DNA from: Cepaea nemoralis
Taxonomy: Eukaryota; Mollusca; Gastropoda; Stylommatophora; Helicidae
Direction: 5' to 3'
DNA length: 64,000 nt
Assembly: GCA_014155875.1 (NCBI GenBank)
Contig: JACEFZ010011380.1
Span: 494,001-558,000 of the forward strand
Position 1 is the first letter of the stretch; each line of letters starts with the position of its first letter. The notes under the pieces are model-generated. The model did no database searches, was not told the origin of the DNA, and saw only the letters and a program-made list of their open reading frames with translations. Both the position numbers and the translations under genes were made by a program. Shown here piece by piece: positions 41,440 to 54,800 of this stretch.

Positions 41440-42470
41440 TGTTGTTTTTTCTTGAATGGCAATCCTGGTGCTTCTTTCAGGTCCTCAATTGTGTGTACAT
41501 TATTTGTTGTAAACATTTCCTTTCAAGAAATCCCACAGCTAATAATCTAATGGAGATAGATATGGAGAATGAGCAGACGACATTCCACGTGATATTATGC
41601 GATTTGCCACAATTTCTTCCAAAACAAAACATCAGTGATGCTCTTTGTGTGTGTGTGTGCAGTTGCTCCATCTTACTGGAGCCACGCTTCTTCGATTTCA
41701 CATTCATTCAGCTGTTCTAATAAAAACATTAAAAAATGGGTTCCAAAATGGCAGTACAGTACCGATCGGCATTTATAGTATTGTTGAAGAAAATTGGTCC
41801 AATAAAACGTTTTCTACAGACGGCACGCCATACCCCAATTTTCTCATCTTGTAGAAGCGCTCATAAAATGCATTGTGATTAAAAGTGCACCAAATAAGAT
41901 TATTTTGGCTATTAACGTATACTGATAGATGGAACTTCGCTCATCAGAGAAGAATGTTACATTGAGAATTAACTCGTCTTCTTTAGCTAAAAATGCCTGA
42001 AACCACGTTGAGTAGTTGTCTCTGGATTGATTATCACACTCTATTAGTTCAGACACACCAGAAATCTTGTATTGAAGACATTTTTTTTTTTTTAAATCGT
42101 TGTTTAAGAATTGTGAGCACTGTGCTCACTGATGCGTTCATTTGTTGCGATATTTCCTTCAGGACTTGTTTGGACTTTTTAGGATTCTGTCTGGGATATC
42201 TAGACATTTTTCTTCAGACCCACCAGGCCTACCAGATCGCGGGGCATCTTTCACATTTCCCGTAGCAAGAAATGCGATGATGAGGTTGTTTATCAGGAAA
42301 TCTTGCTATAAATCTTTCAACAACCATCAGTGTGTATCGACCGCCATTTCGAAGCACTTGTTCAGTGAAAAAATTTTTTTTTCTTCCGTTGATAACACCA
42401 TTCTGTTTAGAGTGTAAAGAATTACTCCAGCAGATGACAGCCATTCGCTGAGTATCGCTTCATGATGGAC
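41440..42470 (-). pseudogene. Tc1/mariner-like transposase relic
   Basis: On the minus strand, across frames: VVERFIARFPDK, SVSTVLTILKQR, LILNVTFFSDERSSIYQ (catalytic SDE), DGATAHTH (second Asp) and SPYLSPLDY.LWDFLKGNVY (third acidic block). Many stops. Confidence 0.82.
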
Positions 42471-43030
42471 TGCCGAACACATTTATTTAATGACGTCATG
42501 TACTTCATTTCTCACATTTGTTCTACATACAGAGTGTAGTGAGACTTTACAAACACCCGGTATAAGCACAAGAAGTGTTGAGAGTTAACCTTAAGAAAAT
42601 AGATTTTCTTAAAATGTTTTTGGTCAGGCGAACCTGGTGACATAACACTATACCCTGACATCTTAGCAGTAAATCAAATAATAAATATATTGCCTTTTCA
42701 GAAAATGTATACAATTAAACAATGTCTTTGCCGTTGGAAATTGTTAAGAATGAGCCTTTCCAATCTGGCATGATTGAAGAAGTAAACATTCTAAGTTTTC
42801 ATTCTATTCCAGTCTGTAGGAAAAGGTATTCAGACCCCGTTAAACTGTCGATTTCTCGGTTAGTTATAATTGGAGCCCTTATGGTGCTTTCCTTTCTGCT
42901 TGCGAAAATAGAGCTACGATTTTCGCTTCCAGAGTTCTTTGAGTTTCTAGTTTGTTGTGGATTCCATCATTGTTGCTGTATTCATGTCTGGTCAGGTTCT
43001 CGCACTTGTAAGGCCTGGTGTTGTTGACAC
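42471..43030. other. No confident feature
   Basis: An open plus-strand frame at 42722-43027 is unassigned. Confidence 0.4.
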
Positions 43031-43031
43031 C

Positions 43032-43137
<106 letters not shown>

Positions 43138-43139
43138 CA

Positions 43140-43590
43140 TTGTGTGGGTTTTTTTTTTCAGGGAGAGATTTATGTGTAGTCCTCTGGTTACCGTGTTTTC
43201 TTGACTTGATCTCTTTGGTTTTCACCTTCTGTTTCTTTCTCCTCTTCTGTTGCTTCCTCCTCTGTCTGCGTCTTACTGTCAGAGTCGTCTGTTTGGACTG
43301 TTTCATTCTTGGTGTTTTTCTTGCTTTTTTTTTTTCTTCAATCAGTGCTCTTTCTTCCTGAACTTGTTTAGCGGGCCATCTGTTTTCGTTGGGCTTCCTG
43401 AAGTCGGTTTCGATCTTTGCGTGAGGGCACTGGTTATATTGGTGCGCAGGAACACTATTGGCAAGTGTATGCCAAAACTGTTGCCACCTGGAACACTACA
43501 GCACTCTTGGAATGTAGTGCTCCGGGCTTGCTCTTTCTTGTCCAATCTGATGATCTGTGGCATATTTCTATCATCCGGCAAACTTGTGTA
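43140..43590 (-). other. Possible decayed LINE ORF1-like basic region
   Basis: The minus strand holds RKQQKRRKKQKVKTK and NENRWPAKQVQEERALIEE, a charged gag-like composition next to a LINE on the same strand; no zinc knuckle, so weak. Confidence 0.3.
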
Positions 43591-43935
43591 ACCCATAAGT
43601 GCTCCATTCTACTCCTAACTCAAACCTGAGAGTCCGGAGAATCTCAGCTCAGTGCACCGGCGAGGATCCTGAAATACTTTGGGTAGATTTTTAACTCGAA
43701 ATTTTGCCCGGGCAGCGCCGTTAGGCTAATATTTTTCAATCTCCAATTGCCAAGGGATTTTTTTTACGTGCGCAACAATACACACTGGCGTCTGATCTCA
43801 CTACCCAGAGACCAGGGGGAAATTTTTATACTAGAAGTCCACGTGAAAAAGTCCTGGTCCTCACCAGGGCTTGAACCCGGGACCTCCAGCGCTCGAGGCG
43901 GACACCATACTTCGAGACTACTCATCCCCCAGTCC
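43590..43935 (-). mobile_element. tRNA-derived SINE family E, partial copy
   Basis: About 345 bp match 5045-5385; B-box GGTTCAAGCCC on the minus strand. The tail part is missing. Confidence 0.85.
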
Positions 43936-44083
43936 TACTTGTCTTCCTCGCCTCTGCTTTCCTCTTCCAGACTGCATAGTTTGCGTGTCGCTTTGCGGTG
44001 GTTTTAGTGCGTGACATCTTCTGCACTGTTACTTGATGATCTACTACTCGATAGAGCGTCGAGTCGTGAATTGCACTAATACA

Positions 44084-46861
44084 GTTAGTTAGTTAGTTAG
44101 TCGACAGATCATCCTCGTTGCACATCGGACCATTCAGTCCATAAGTGCTCGGATCCCCTCCTCAGCAAATCCCGCAGCGTGTAGCGGCTAACGACGCCAG
44201 TTCTGTGTTGGTTTATCAATCTTCTTTGGCTTCCTGCGTAGTGTTCTTGTTTGGCCACCCCTCTTTTAATTTGCTGCTCTCGCAGTCTGGCCATTGTTGT
44301 AGATTCACAGTCATCACTTGGTTCTTGCAAAAGTCTCACTTCTCGTAGAGCATTCAGAATGTCAGCCTGGTCCATGGCGCGTCCGCCCTCAACAGTAGCC
44401 TCACCTGCGAGCTTGTCAGCCCGCTCATTTCCTTGTACTCCCGCATGCCCTGGCACGAAGATGAAACTAATCTTTGCCAGCCGAGACCGCTTCAGAGGCA
44501 GCAACCATTCTCTTCGGATCGACCCCTCCTCTATCCTCTTGATCATGTTCATTGAGTCGCTAAGGAAACAAGCCCTAGTGAATGTCTGTGTCTCGAGCCA
44601 TGTTATTGCTTTACTTACTGCCATGACTTCCATGGTCAGGCTACTTGTGGTTTCAGTGAAAGCACCAGAGTCCTCCTTCACAATTCTCCCTCCGGCCCGA
44701 GCTGTAAAGGCCCATGAGCTTCTCACATGTCGGACGACCGAACCCATCTGTGTAGATGACCGCGTCACTGTCTAGCGAATTCTCGAAAATCAACGCTTGT
44801 ACTTCAGCCTCAACAGCAGCCGGATTTTCTTGTCTGCATTTTCTATCTAGTTGGATGCAAACTGAAAAGGATGTGCAGAAGTCTGTTGGCACTTGCACCC
44901 ACTCCTCGCCAGGTTCTAAGTCCTCAAGTGAACACACCTGTTGAAGAATGTCCTCGGCTTGACCCATCCACGACCGTCCTCTTTTTAACCTGCTGCCCTT
45001 CACCTTCCTAATTTTACTATGCAGTGGATGCTGTGTGTTTGCGTTAATTCTGAGGTAGGCACGTGCCCTGCAAACTTGCATTCTCTCTTCAATGGTTGGA
45101 AAATCAAGAAGGTAGCGCATCGCCCTGCATGCTGTATCTCTTGTACATCCAAGAATAATGCGCATAGCTTCATTCTGTATCCTTTCCATCCTTTCTATCT
45201 GCTTATGGCTGACAGTCAGGATTGCCATTGCATACTCCAAAACAGACATGACCAGCCCCTCGTACAGAAGACATAGATGGCGCTGCTCACAGTTTGCTGC
45301 CGCCATCACCCGCATCGCTGCCAAACCCCGCTTGGCCTTTGTTATCACCTGGTCTATGTGCACATTATAAGCAAGGCTTCGATCAAACCGTATCCCCAGG
45401 TAATTCATTGCCTGCGTTCTTTCCACCGTCTCTGAACACAGCATTACAGTTGGTGTTGGATTGTTGACAATATGATTATTCAACGAGAACCAAGTCACTG
45501 TTGCCTTTGTTGGGTTGACCATTGCCCCAGCTTCATCACACCAAGTACTTATGCGATTGAGTTCGGTTTGTAGTTCCACAGCAACCTCCTCTCTATCCTT
45601 ACCCTGACGATACACTAAAACATCATCGGCATATGACAATGTCCTGCCAGGTCCAGTGATCTGCTCACTGGTGATTCTCACTGTGTAGGCGTTGAACAGT
45701 ACCGGAGATAATGGTGATCCCTGTGGTAGGCCAGGATATATTGTTGTTGGTTCCGAAGTCCAACTGCCACATCTAAAAACTACTTTCCGTTGGAAGAGAG
45801 CTGCAGCGATCCAACTAAGGAGGAATGGACTTACGTTTAGTTCAAGAAGCTGAAACATTAAAAAATCCAGTGGTACTCTGTTGTATGCGTCCTCAAGATC
45901 AATCGCTGCAGCAACGGTTTCAGTGCCTGAGTGGAAACCTTCATAGACATCGTGGGCAAAGACTGCTGCATTGGTCCAGGTTTCTCTTTTTGGACGGTAC
46001 CCACCCAGGGTAGGTGGGAAAACACCTTGCCTCTCTAGTTGGCTTGATATTTTCCTGGCAATTACCTTCTCCAGCAGCTTGCCTATTGTATTCTGCATGG
46101 TTATAATTCGATATCCCTGAATTTTCTTGTGGTCTTTGTCAGGCTTCGGCAAGGGAATCAGATAGCTGTGTAACCATTCCTCCTTGATGCTAGCACTCCC
46201 TATACTGTTGTTGTACATGTCTGCTAGTTTCTCTAGCTCATTGTCGGTACACCTATTTATGTCGTCGTATCTTATGCCATCAGGACCTGGAGCACTGTTG
46301 TTTGATCGTCGAAGCACAGCCTTGATTTCTTTCACTGTCACTGTGTCTTCATCCGAAATGTTCTGGGCCTTGCATCTGTCTGAGGTGACCTCCTTGGCCA
46401 GATTCCGGCCTCCCATGTCTGTCTGGTTGCTCTGCTCAAGGTAGCGTTCAAAGAGGGCTTTGCCCTTGTCCTCGTCAGTCCTCTGCCAGATGAGGTCAGC
46501 ACCTTGGAAGTCAGAAATGCTCTTATTCTTGACTACACCACTCATGCTTTTATGTAGTCGCCAGAACAATTTCAGTGACTTGTCTGTGCTTACTCTTTGA
46601 CACACCTCTGCCCATTTTTCGCTTTTAACCACCGTGACCAGTTTTTTGAAATAGCTTACTTTTGTGTGCATCTCTCTTTCTAAGTGCAAGCAGGGACTAG
46701 GATGACCAGCTCTGTTCTTCTTGGCATTTTGCCATCTCCTTACAGCACTACGCTTATCCACCCAAGCCTTCTCCACCTCGAAACTCCACCACGGTGGCTG
46801 CTCCCAGCTTTTTTTCCTTTTCTTCCTGCCCTGAAACGTTCTGCGCTTGTCTTCCGCAAGC
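44084..46861 (-). mobile_element. RNase H-bearing LINE (I/Jockey group), 5' truncated, 11-bp duplication
   Basis: GCACTAATACA at 44073-44083 and 46862-46872 gives exact ends; the 3' tail is (CTAA)n. The element starts just before the reverse transcriptase (PPWWSFEVEKAW) and lacks the endonuclease. Only one frameshift separates it from a complete polymerase plus RNase H, so it is the youngest large element here. Confidence 0.95.
44109..46776 (-). pseudogene. LINE reverse transcriptase and RNase H, one frameshift
   Basis: The first frame (46776-44653) holds SNNSAPGPDGI, YRIITMQNTIGKLLEKVI, AAIDLEDAYNRVP, GLPQGSPLSPVLFNAY and SYADDVLVYRQG (intact YADD), NYLGIRFDRSLAYNVHI, and the start of RNase H (AVIYTDG). 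After a shift near 44720 the second frame (to 44109) gives MEVMAVSKA, FLSDSMNMI and VQGNERADKLAG, so all four RNase H acidic residues exist. The C-terminus has LRDLLRRGSEHLW. Confidence 0.93.
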
Positions 46862-47059
46862 GCACTAATACACGAACATTGTAATGTTTATATATTTATG
46901 GTATAAATACAAGCCAGCCAATCTGGCTCCTCAGTGTCAAGGACATGTGCATGTCACGATCAACCAGAAGGCTATTCAATGTCGGTCGAAAGTTCTAAAT
47001 GTCGTAGCTTCACTGTAAACCTACACATTACAACTAACATCCTCTCCAAGAAAATTTAG

Positions 47060-47500
47060 AACAGAGCATAAGATACAAGACAGAACCGCTGTTAAGTGGT
47101 GCTAAATTTATCTTTGGAAACGGAAGAGAATGCATTGATGCTATTTCTGCATTGAGACAGATGAGTGAAATACCATAGAATACACAACGAACTAAGTGTG
47201 GCTTTCATAGATCAAGAAAAAGCGTTTGATCGAATAAGTAAGAATACGCTGTGGAAAATGCTCGAACTATATGGTGTCACATGACAGGTATCGGATAATA
47301 TCAGCGTAATGTATTAACACAATGAATGTGCAGTAGGAACAAATGTTGGCACGACAAACTGGTTCCCAGGAATATCAGGTGTCAGACAAGGATGTGTTGT
47401 TATTATCACACTTGAGTTCATCACCTATAAGGAGGAGATTACTAAAGAAGCAAATCCACAATCAGAGTGTTTAAATAAACTGCTGTTTGCATGCGACCAA
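47060..47500 (+). pseudogene. LINE reverse transcriptase fragment, decayed
   Basis: VAFIDQEKAFDRISKNTLWK and ISGVRQGCVVIITLEFI are the A and B palm motifs. Stops around them. Confidence 0.78.
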
Positions 47501-48010
47501 GAGTTGACTGCATGAGAACAATGCACATCTCCAGCATCATATACATTGCCTTGACAAATGCTGCCAGAATTATGATATGAAGATTAACAAGACCAAAAAA
47601 AAAACAACAACAGAATTTATAACAATCCGACGAGCACCATTGCAATATAGATGGACAATAGTTAAAATTAGTTAAGACGGTAGAAGTATCTGAGCAATGT
47701 GTTCACAGAGGATGAAAGACTAGAAAGAGAAATAGACATGATGTTTTAAAACATCCAAATATTAGCATGCATACACATACACAAAGAAGCTGATAGATGC
47801 TTTATTCCTTTCAACGCTGTGTTACCAGTGTCGATCGTGGAAATCCTAGAGACACAGACGTAAAATGACATCATGTGAGGTGAGATGCATAAGACACGCC
47901 GTTGGAAAAAGAAGAAGAGATAGAGAGACAAATGGGAAACTAAGAACAAGTCTAGGGAAAACCCCTAATATTTACTTTATAGAACACCACATAATTAAAA
48001 GTTCCTACAT
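47501..48010. other. Further LINE-derived or unassigned sequence
   Basis: Continuation of the preceding fragment is plausible but not demonstrable. Confidence 0.35.
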
Positions 48011-48025
48011 TTAGCTTAGAATAGA

Positions 48026-48600
48026 ATGATCTCTGATGGGAGATGCCTTGAAGAGATTAGAACAAGAATCGCCATGGCGAAAGTAGCCTTTAGCAAGATG
48101 AAAAACATTCTGACCAATAAAAAGATGTCAATTGAAACGAGAAAAAGAGTGTTGAGGGGATACATAGAGCCTGTTCTTTTGTATGGATGTGAAACTTGGA
48201 CAATGGGCAGTCAAGCTGAAAAACATCTGATGGCTGCAGAAATGTTGTTTCTGAGGAAAATGCAAAGAATACCATGGACAGACAGAAAAACCAATGACCA
48301 AGTACTACAGGAGACAAATGAACATCGTAAACTGATTACAGAAATTAGACGTAGACAGTCACAATTTTTTGGACATGTTATGAGAAGAAATGGATTGGAG
48401 AACTTGGTGACAACTGGCAAGATCGAAGGAAACAGACCAAGAGGCAGACCGAGAGGAAAATACCTGGATGGCTTGGCCACATGGCATGGACGAGACAGGA
48501 GATCTGAGCTGATCCACGACACTGGTGGTCGAGTGAAATGGCGAGTCATGACCGCCCACGCTTTCCGACATGGCACATGATTGATTGAGAACAAGATCAA
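48026..48600 (+). pseudogene. LINE C-terminal region (RTE-like), open frame
   Basis: A 184-codon open frame: SDGRCLEEIRTRIAMAKVAF, YIEPVLLYGCETWTM, FLRKMQRIPWTDRKTNDQVL, RRRQSQFFGHVMRRNGLENL, RGRPRGKYLDGLATW. 5' truncated; ends TGGCACATGATTGATTGAG. Confidence 0.92.
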
Positions 48601-49265
48601 CGAACGGCTAGAGAGTTCTATGTGAGAACATCGGGGTACAACGCGAGAGGATGAATCAGGAAGAGCTGCTAGATGAATAAAAGAGACACGGAAGAAATCA
48701 AATATGAGTTTAGCACAAGAAACATACCAGGCAAAACACAATAAATGACACCGGACTCCTCTTTGCAACGCTTCAAAGCAAAAACAGTAGGAGAAACAAA
48801 GGAAACGTACAAAAAATAAATAATAATACCGGTATACTGTGTCATAACTCCTTCACCAGTTTTGTGTCGTAAACACTATACTGTACGTATGTACATGTAT
48901 CCTTCATTAGGTGTGTGTTATGAACACTCTTGTGTTCGTATGTACAGATCTCCTTTGTCGGTTGCGTGTTGTAAACATTGTTCTGTATGCCCACAACCCC
49001 TTCACCAGTTTTATGTTGTCAACACAATTTATCATTCGTGTATCTAAAAAACCGTCGTTTTCGTGATCAGTGTGCTGCATCATCATCATACAGTGCCATC
49101 TCACCAACAACAAATAAAGGTTGGTGGTAATAAATCTCCAACACTTTCCTTCTTTGAAACTTCATTGTACACCTTGCACCTCCCCACCCAGACCACGTCC
49201 ACGATGTTGTCTCTCCGAGGATATTTCTGACTCCCTCTAGCTCTGTTGCCTTCCGGACATGATGT
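48601..49265. other. Unassigned sequence with a degenerate about 75-bp repeat
   Basis: TTCACCAGTTTTGTGTCGTAAACA-like words (kept to GTCGTAAACA) recur near 48855, 48910, 48960 and 49000. Confidence 0.5.
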
Positions 49266-49269
49266 TTTT

Positions 49270-49740
49270 CAGTAGGTTGCCATGTCTGCTGATGTGACCA
49301 ACAAGTGTTATACAGAACCTGTTTTGCTGTATGGTAGTGAACTATAGAACATGAATAATCAAATTAGCAGCAGCTAGGAAGCAAAGGATATATGGTTACT
49401 GAGACGAATGTTGCGAATACCGTAGGCTGCCTGGGTAACTAACCACGATTGTCCGGAAGAGGTTAATGAAAGTAGACAATTATATACAACTGTAAGAAAG
49501 ATACAAACAGTTTTCTTTGGTCACGTGATGAGAAGAGAGGCACTGGAGAATAGCGTGGTAACTGGATAGATCAGAGGGAAAAGAGGCAGAGGCCGACGAA
49601 GCGAAATTATGCTGGATGATCTGAAATGGTAAAATGCAGAAATATTATCAGCAGATTTGATCCACAAAACCGAGAGCCGAGATCTGCAAAGAGACATGAA
49701 CGTCTGCGTCAATGGACAGGGCACATGATGCTGATGAAAG
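49270..49740 (+). pseudogene. LINE C-terminal fragment, second family member
   Basis: Across frames: WLLRRMLRIP, QTVFFGHVMRREALEN, IRGKRGRGRRSEIMLDDLKW, ending GGGCACATGATGCTGATG. Confidence 0.82.
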
Positions 49741-49802
49741 AATCCCCTTACATATTTATCGATAAAGGAAGAACAATAACACGGTAAGTAGATAAAAACT
49801 AC

Positions 49803-49942
49803 CGGGAAGGTTAACCCAGTCAACAAATTCCCCCAAAAGTCGGATGTGCCTGCCTAACGGCGCAAGAACGCAGCTCTCCTGTAAACAGGCACAACGCAGT
49901 CACGTCAGAAAAATCTCTCCGGATGAACGCAGAAGATGAAGA
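49803..49942 (+). mobile_element. GAA-tailed SINE-like element, copy G
   Basis: Full length; diverged duplication AGATAAAAACTAC and AGATACAAACTAT (11 of 13). Confidence 0.88.
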
Positions 49943-50015
49943 AGATACAAACTATTTTAAGACATCTAATCTTTCAACATAAATCGTTATAAACGGTTAG
50001 CTATCTTCTTCTTTG

Positions 50016-50239
50016 CCGGCTTCCTGGCCTAGAGGTTAGCGACTTTTCTCGGTAATCTCGTATAATCTCGTAAGTAACGTGACGTTCGAATCGCGTCGGT
50101 AACTTACGGGTATGTGAGCTGGCCGCTCAGAAAGCAATGGCAAACTACTGAGCGTAATCTTGCCAAGAAATCAACAATCAGCTGAAAGATGCTGATGTTG
50201 ACAGCGATGTCCTGTAAAGGATATGCAAAACATTTTAAA
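50016..50239 (+). mobile_element. tRNA-derived SINE, family B, copy 2, 13-bp duplication
   Basis: ATCTTCTTCTTTG at 50003-50015 and 50240-50252. A-box TGGCCTAGAGG. Inserted into the tail of copy H of the GAA family. Confidence 0.95.
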
Positions 50240-50358
50240 ATCTTCTTCTTTGTTCGCCCGAATTGTTTGTTTTGGGCGTGTTTTGGGCGCAATTGTGTTG
50301 TGCCTGTTTACAGCAGAGCTGTGAGATTTCCACCTTTTGGCCGACACATCCGACTTCT
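50240..50358 (-). mobile_element. GAA-tailed SINE-like element, copy H, interrupted and diverged
   Basis: TTGTGTTGTGCCTGTTTACA and CCGACACATCCGACTTCTTA; its tail is split by the SINE at 50016-50239. Confidence 0.85.
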
Positions 50359-50770
50359 TAATGATAGAAACAGCAAAAGCGTGAAATGTCACGATGTAAA
50401 CAGCAACATTCAATGTGGATGGTAGGGGCGCCACGATGTAAGCAGCAACATTCAACGTGGGTGATAGGTAGGGGCGTTGATTTTGCGCAACTGTGATAAG
50501 AAAATGTACACTCAACAAAAAACTTCAGTTTGTAATTCACAACGGAGTACAAATTATGTTAATATATGTTTATTATGTTGTATAATCAGAGAATAAGATG
50601 AACATTACAAAACAAATCACTGAGTCAATAATTACTGAAACATAACAATTCATGACTAAATACATATGTCATAACACGCGTCTTTTATGAGTGATTGATT
50701 AATGAAGATTAGATAATGCGAATGTAACCGCGGACGAAGCTCACATGAATTGAAAGCTAACTGGATACGA
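50359..50770. other. Unassigned sequence with a small duplication
   Basis: CACGATGTAAACAGCAACAT and CACGATGTAAGCAGCAACAT repeat at 50390 and 50430. Confidence 0.5.
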
Positions 50771-50774
50771 ACTT

Positions 50775-51045
50775 TCGCCCTTAAACTTCCGGTGCGCTGA
50801 TGCCGAGGTAACGGGTTCAACTCCTACACGGGTCAGCTGGATTAAATGTTGACTTCTCGAACTTGACTTAAGGATGTAAATTACATGTACCTCAGAAGTC
50901 GGAGTGGGTTAGCCTGATGGCGAGGGACACCGGTAATAGGGAAAGCTAATCCACACGTAAAATTCAGTCCAGTACCCTAGAAATAGAAGCACGTGTATGA
51001 ACTACGCATGAGTTCAAATCGGGTGAACGTAAATTTAAAAAAACA
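50775..51045 (+). mobile_element. tRNA-derived SINE, family C, copy 2 (5' truncated)
   Basis: B-box region GGTTCAACTCC and body words (GTAATAGGGAAAGCTAATCC, AAAATTCAGTCCAG) match 34958-35251. Confidence 0.88.
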
Positions 51046-51605
51046 TCCCACAATATATACATATTCGACTGTAGTCAGACAGTAATATTTGTAACAACTA
51101 ACTGTGTGTTAATGGGCCCGTAAAGGAGGCACGAAATAGAAAGACTGGGACCTGCCATGTGTGTCGCAAGAGGCGCCTAAGAAGGGCTGGCGCAAGACTA
51201 GCTACCTTAACACGTGGCCACATTTGGCTGCAAAATCCAATCAATCATGAATGGAGAACAGACGCTGCTCCTCTGTGGTGCATGTCAAAAGTGGAGCGGC
51301 CATTTTTTAACTGTCCCTATGACGTCACCGCACTCGTCTGCACCGTAATATTACCTGTTTAAAACCCTTATCATCATTAACAACAATACTGACGGTTACA
51401 AGACATGTAATGATTATTGTAATTTCTATCACACTTAAAATTTATTTTTCATTTAAAGGCCCCTCGTATAAGAGAATGCGGGCGCTGATTGGTGTAGAAA
51501 TTAGGGCGTTAATTGGTGTAGAAGTTAAGGCATCTGCCTCTCACTCACGCAATCCTGGTTCGGTTGAGGATGGGGGGGGGGGGTATTGGGAATTGTACAA
51601 CATTT
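51046..51605. other. Unassigned sequence
   Basis: CATGTGTGTCGCAAGAGGCG near 51157 resembles CGCATGTCATAAGAGGCGAC (reverse strand near 24015), so a related mobile element is likely. Confidence 0.4.
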
Positions 51606-51611
51606 AGACCA

Positions 51612-51838
51612 GGATGGGAGCCGCGGTGGCGTAGTGGCTAGACGCTGCTGTCATACGACAGGCCCTGGGTTCAAACTCCGCTAGGGCAGTTTCGAGTGTC
51701 AAAGATTGACCTGGACTTCCTGGTGGACCCAGACTGAAATGGATGCCAGGACATGACTGGGGAAGTGAAGGCGGCCGGTGACCACATCAGCCACCCAGTG
51801 GCGTTTGGTCTATACAAGTATGGGTATAAAACCACATA
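51612..51838 (+). mobile_element. tRNA-derived SINE, family D
   Basis: A-box TGGCGTAGTGG (51627-51637) and B-box GGTTCAAACTC (51668-51678), then a body ending next to the large satellite. Confidence 0.85.
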
Positions 51839-51852
51839 CCTAATGATCCTGA

Positions 51853-54800
51853 GGGGTGTGACTGGGACACTGACTTTATTTGGGGTGTGACTGGACAATG
51901 ACTTTATTACTGGGACACTGACTTAGGGGTGTGACAGGGACACTGACTTTATTAGGGGTGTGACTGGGACACTGACTTTATTTGGTGTGTGACTGGGACA
52001 ATGACTTTATTACTGGGACACTGACTTTATTAGGGGTGTGACTGGGACACTGACTTTATTAGGGGTGTGACTGGGACAATGACTTTATTACTGGGACACA
52101 GACTTTATTAGGGGTGTGACTGGGACACTGACTTAATTAGGGGTGTGACTGGGACAATGACTTTATTAGGGTGTGACTGGGACAATGACTTTATTACTGG
52201 GACACTGACTTAGGGGTGTGACTGTGACAATGACTTTATTAGGGGTGTGACTGGGACACTGACTTTATTAGGGGTGTGACTGGGACACTGACTTAGGGGT
52301 GTGACTGTGACACTGACTTTATTAGGGGTGTGACTGGGACACTGACTTTATTAGGGGTGTGACTGGGACACTGACTTTATTAGGGGTGTGACTGGGACAC
52401 TGACTTTATTAGGGGTGTGACTGGGACACTGACTTAGGGGTGTGACTGTGACACTGACTTTATTAGGGGTGTGACTGGGACACTGACTTTATGACTGTGA
52501 CACTGACTTTATTAGGGGTGTGACTGGGACAATGACTTTATTACTGGGACACTGACTTAGGGGTGTGACAGGGACACTGACTTTATTAGGGGTGTGACTG
52601 GGACACTGACTTTATTAGGGGTGTGACTGGGACACTGACTTTATTAGGGGTGTGACAGGGACACTGACTTTATTAGGGGTGTGACTGGGACACTGACTTT
52701 ATTAGGGGTGTGACAGGGACACTGACTTTATTAGGGGTGTGACTGGGACACTGACTTTATTACTGGGACACTGACTTAGGGGTGTGACAGGGACACTGAC
52801 TTTATTAGGGGTGTGACTGGGACACTGACTTTATTAGGGGTGTGACTGGGACACTGACTTTATTAGGGGTGTGACAGGGACACTGACTTTATTAGGGGTG
52901 TGACTGGGACACTGACTTTATTACTGGGACACTGACTTAGGGGTGTGACAGGGACACTGACTTTATTAGGGGTGTGACTGGGACACTGACTTTATTAGGG
53001 GTGTGACAGGGACACTGACTTTATTAGGGGTGTGACTGGGACACTGACTTTATTAGGGGTGTGACTGGGACACTGACTTTATTAGGGGTGTGACTGGGAC
53101 AATGACTTTATTACTGGGACACTGACTTAGGGGTGTGACAGGGACACTGACTTTATTAGGGGTGTGACTGGGACACTGACTTTATTAGGGGTGTGACTGG
53201 GACACTGACTTTATTAGGGGTGTGACTGCGACAATGACTTTATTACTGGGACACTGACTTTATTAGGGGTGTGACTGTGACACTGACTTTATTAGGGGTG
53301 TGACTGGGACAATGACTTTATTAGGGGTGTGACTGGGACAATGACTTTATTACTGGGACACAGACTTTATTAGGGGTGTGACTGGGACACTGACTTTATT
53401 AGGGGTGTGACTGGGACAATGACTTTATTAGGGGTGTGACTGGGACAATGACTTTATTACTGGGACACTGACTTAGGGGTGTGACTGTGACAATGACTTT
53501 ATTAGGGGTGTGACTGGGACACTGACTTTATTAGGGGTGTGACTGGGACACTGACTTAGGGGTGTGACTGTGACACTGACTTTATTAGGGGTGTGACTGG
53601 GACACTGACTTTATTAGGGGTGTGACTGGGACACTGACTTTATTAGGGGTGTGACTGGGACACTGACTTTATTAGGGGTGTGACTGGGACACTGACTTAG
53701 GGGTGTGACTGTGACACTGACTTTATTAGGGGTGTGACTGGGACACTGACTTTATTACTGTGACACTGACTTTATTAGGGGTGTGACTGGGACACTGACT
53801 TAGGGGTGTGACTGTGACACTGACTTTATTAGGGGTGTGACTGGGACACTGACTTTATTACTGTGACACTGACTTTATTAGGGGTGTGACTGTGACACTG
53901 ACTTTATTAGGGGTGTGACTGGGACACTGACTTTATTAGGGGTGTGACTGTGACACTGACTTTATTACTGTGACACTGACTTTATTACTGTGACACTGAC
54001 TTTATTACTGTGACACTGACTTTATTAGGGGTGTGACTGTGACACTGACTTTATTAGGGGTGTGACTGGGACACTGACTTTATTACTGTGACACTGACTT
54101 TATTACTGTGACACTGACTTTATTAGGGGTGTGACTGGGACACTGACTTTATTACTGGGACACTGACTTAGGGGTGTGACTGTGACAATGACTTTATTAG
54201 GGGTGTGAATGGGACACTGACTTTATTAGGGGTGTGACTGGGACACTGACTTTATTACTGTGACACTGACTTTATTACTGGGACACTGACTTTATTACTG
54301 TGACACTGACTTTATTACTGTGACACTGACTTTATTACTGTGACACTGATTTTATTACTGTGACACTGACTTTATTACTGTGACACTGACCTTATTACTG
54401 TGACACTGACTTTATTACTGTGACACTGACTTTATTAGGGGTGTGACTGTGACACTGACTTTATTAGGGGTGTGACTGGGACACTGACTTTATTACTGTG
54501 ACACTGACTTTATTACTGTGACACTGACTTTATTAGGGGTGTGACTGTGACACTGACTTTATTACTGGGACACTGACTTAGGGGTGTGACTGTGACAATG
54601 ACTTTATTAGGGGTGTGACTGGGACACTGACTTTATTAGGGGTGTGACTGGGGACAATGACTTTATTAGGGGTGTGACTGGGACAATGACTTTATTACTG
54701 GGACACTGACTTAGGGGTGTGACTGTGACAATGACTTATTAGGGGTGTGACTGGGACACTGACTTTATTAGGGGTGTGACTGGGACACTGACTTTATTAG

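Noticed and set aside
48090..48768. Minus-strand frames of 75-185 codons
   Set aside because: Antisense of the LINE C-terminal frame at 48026-48580.
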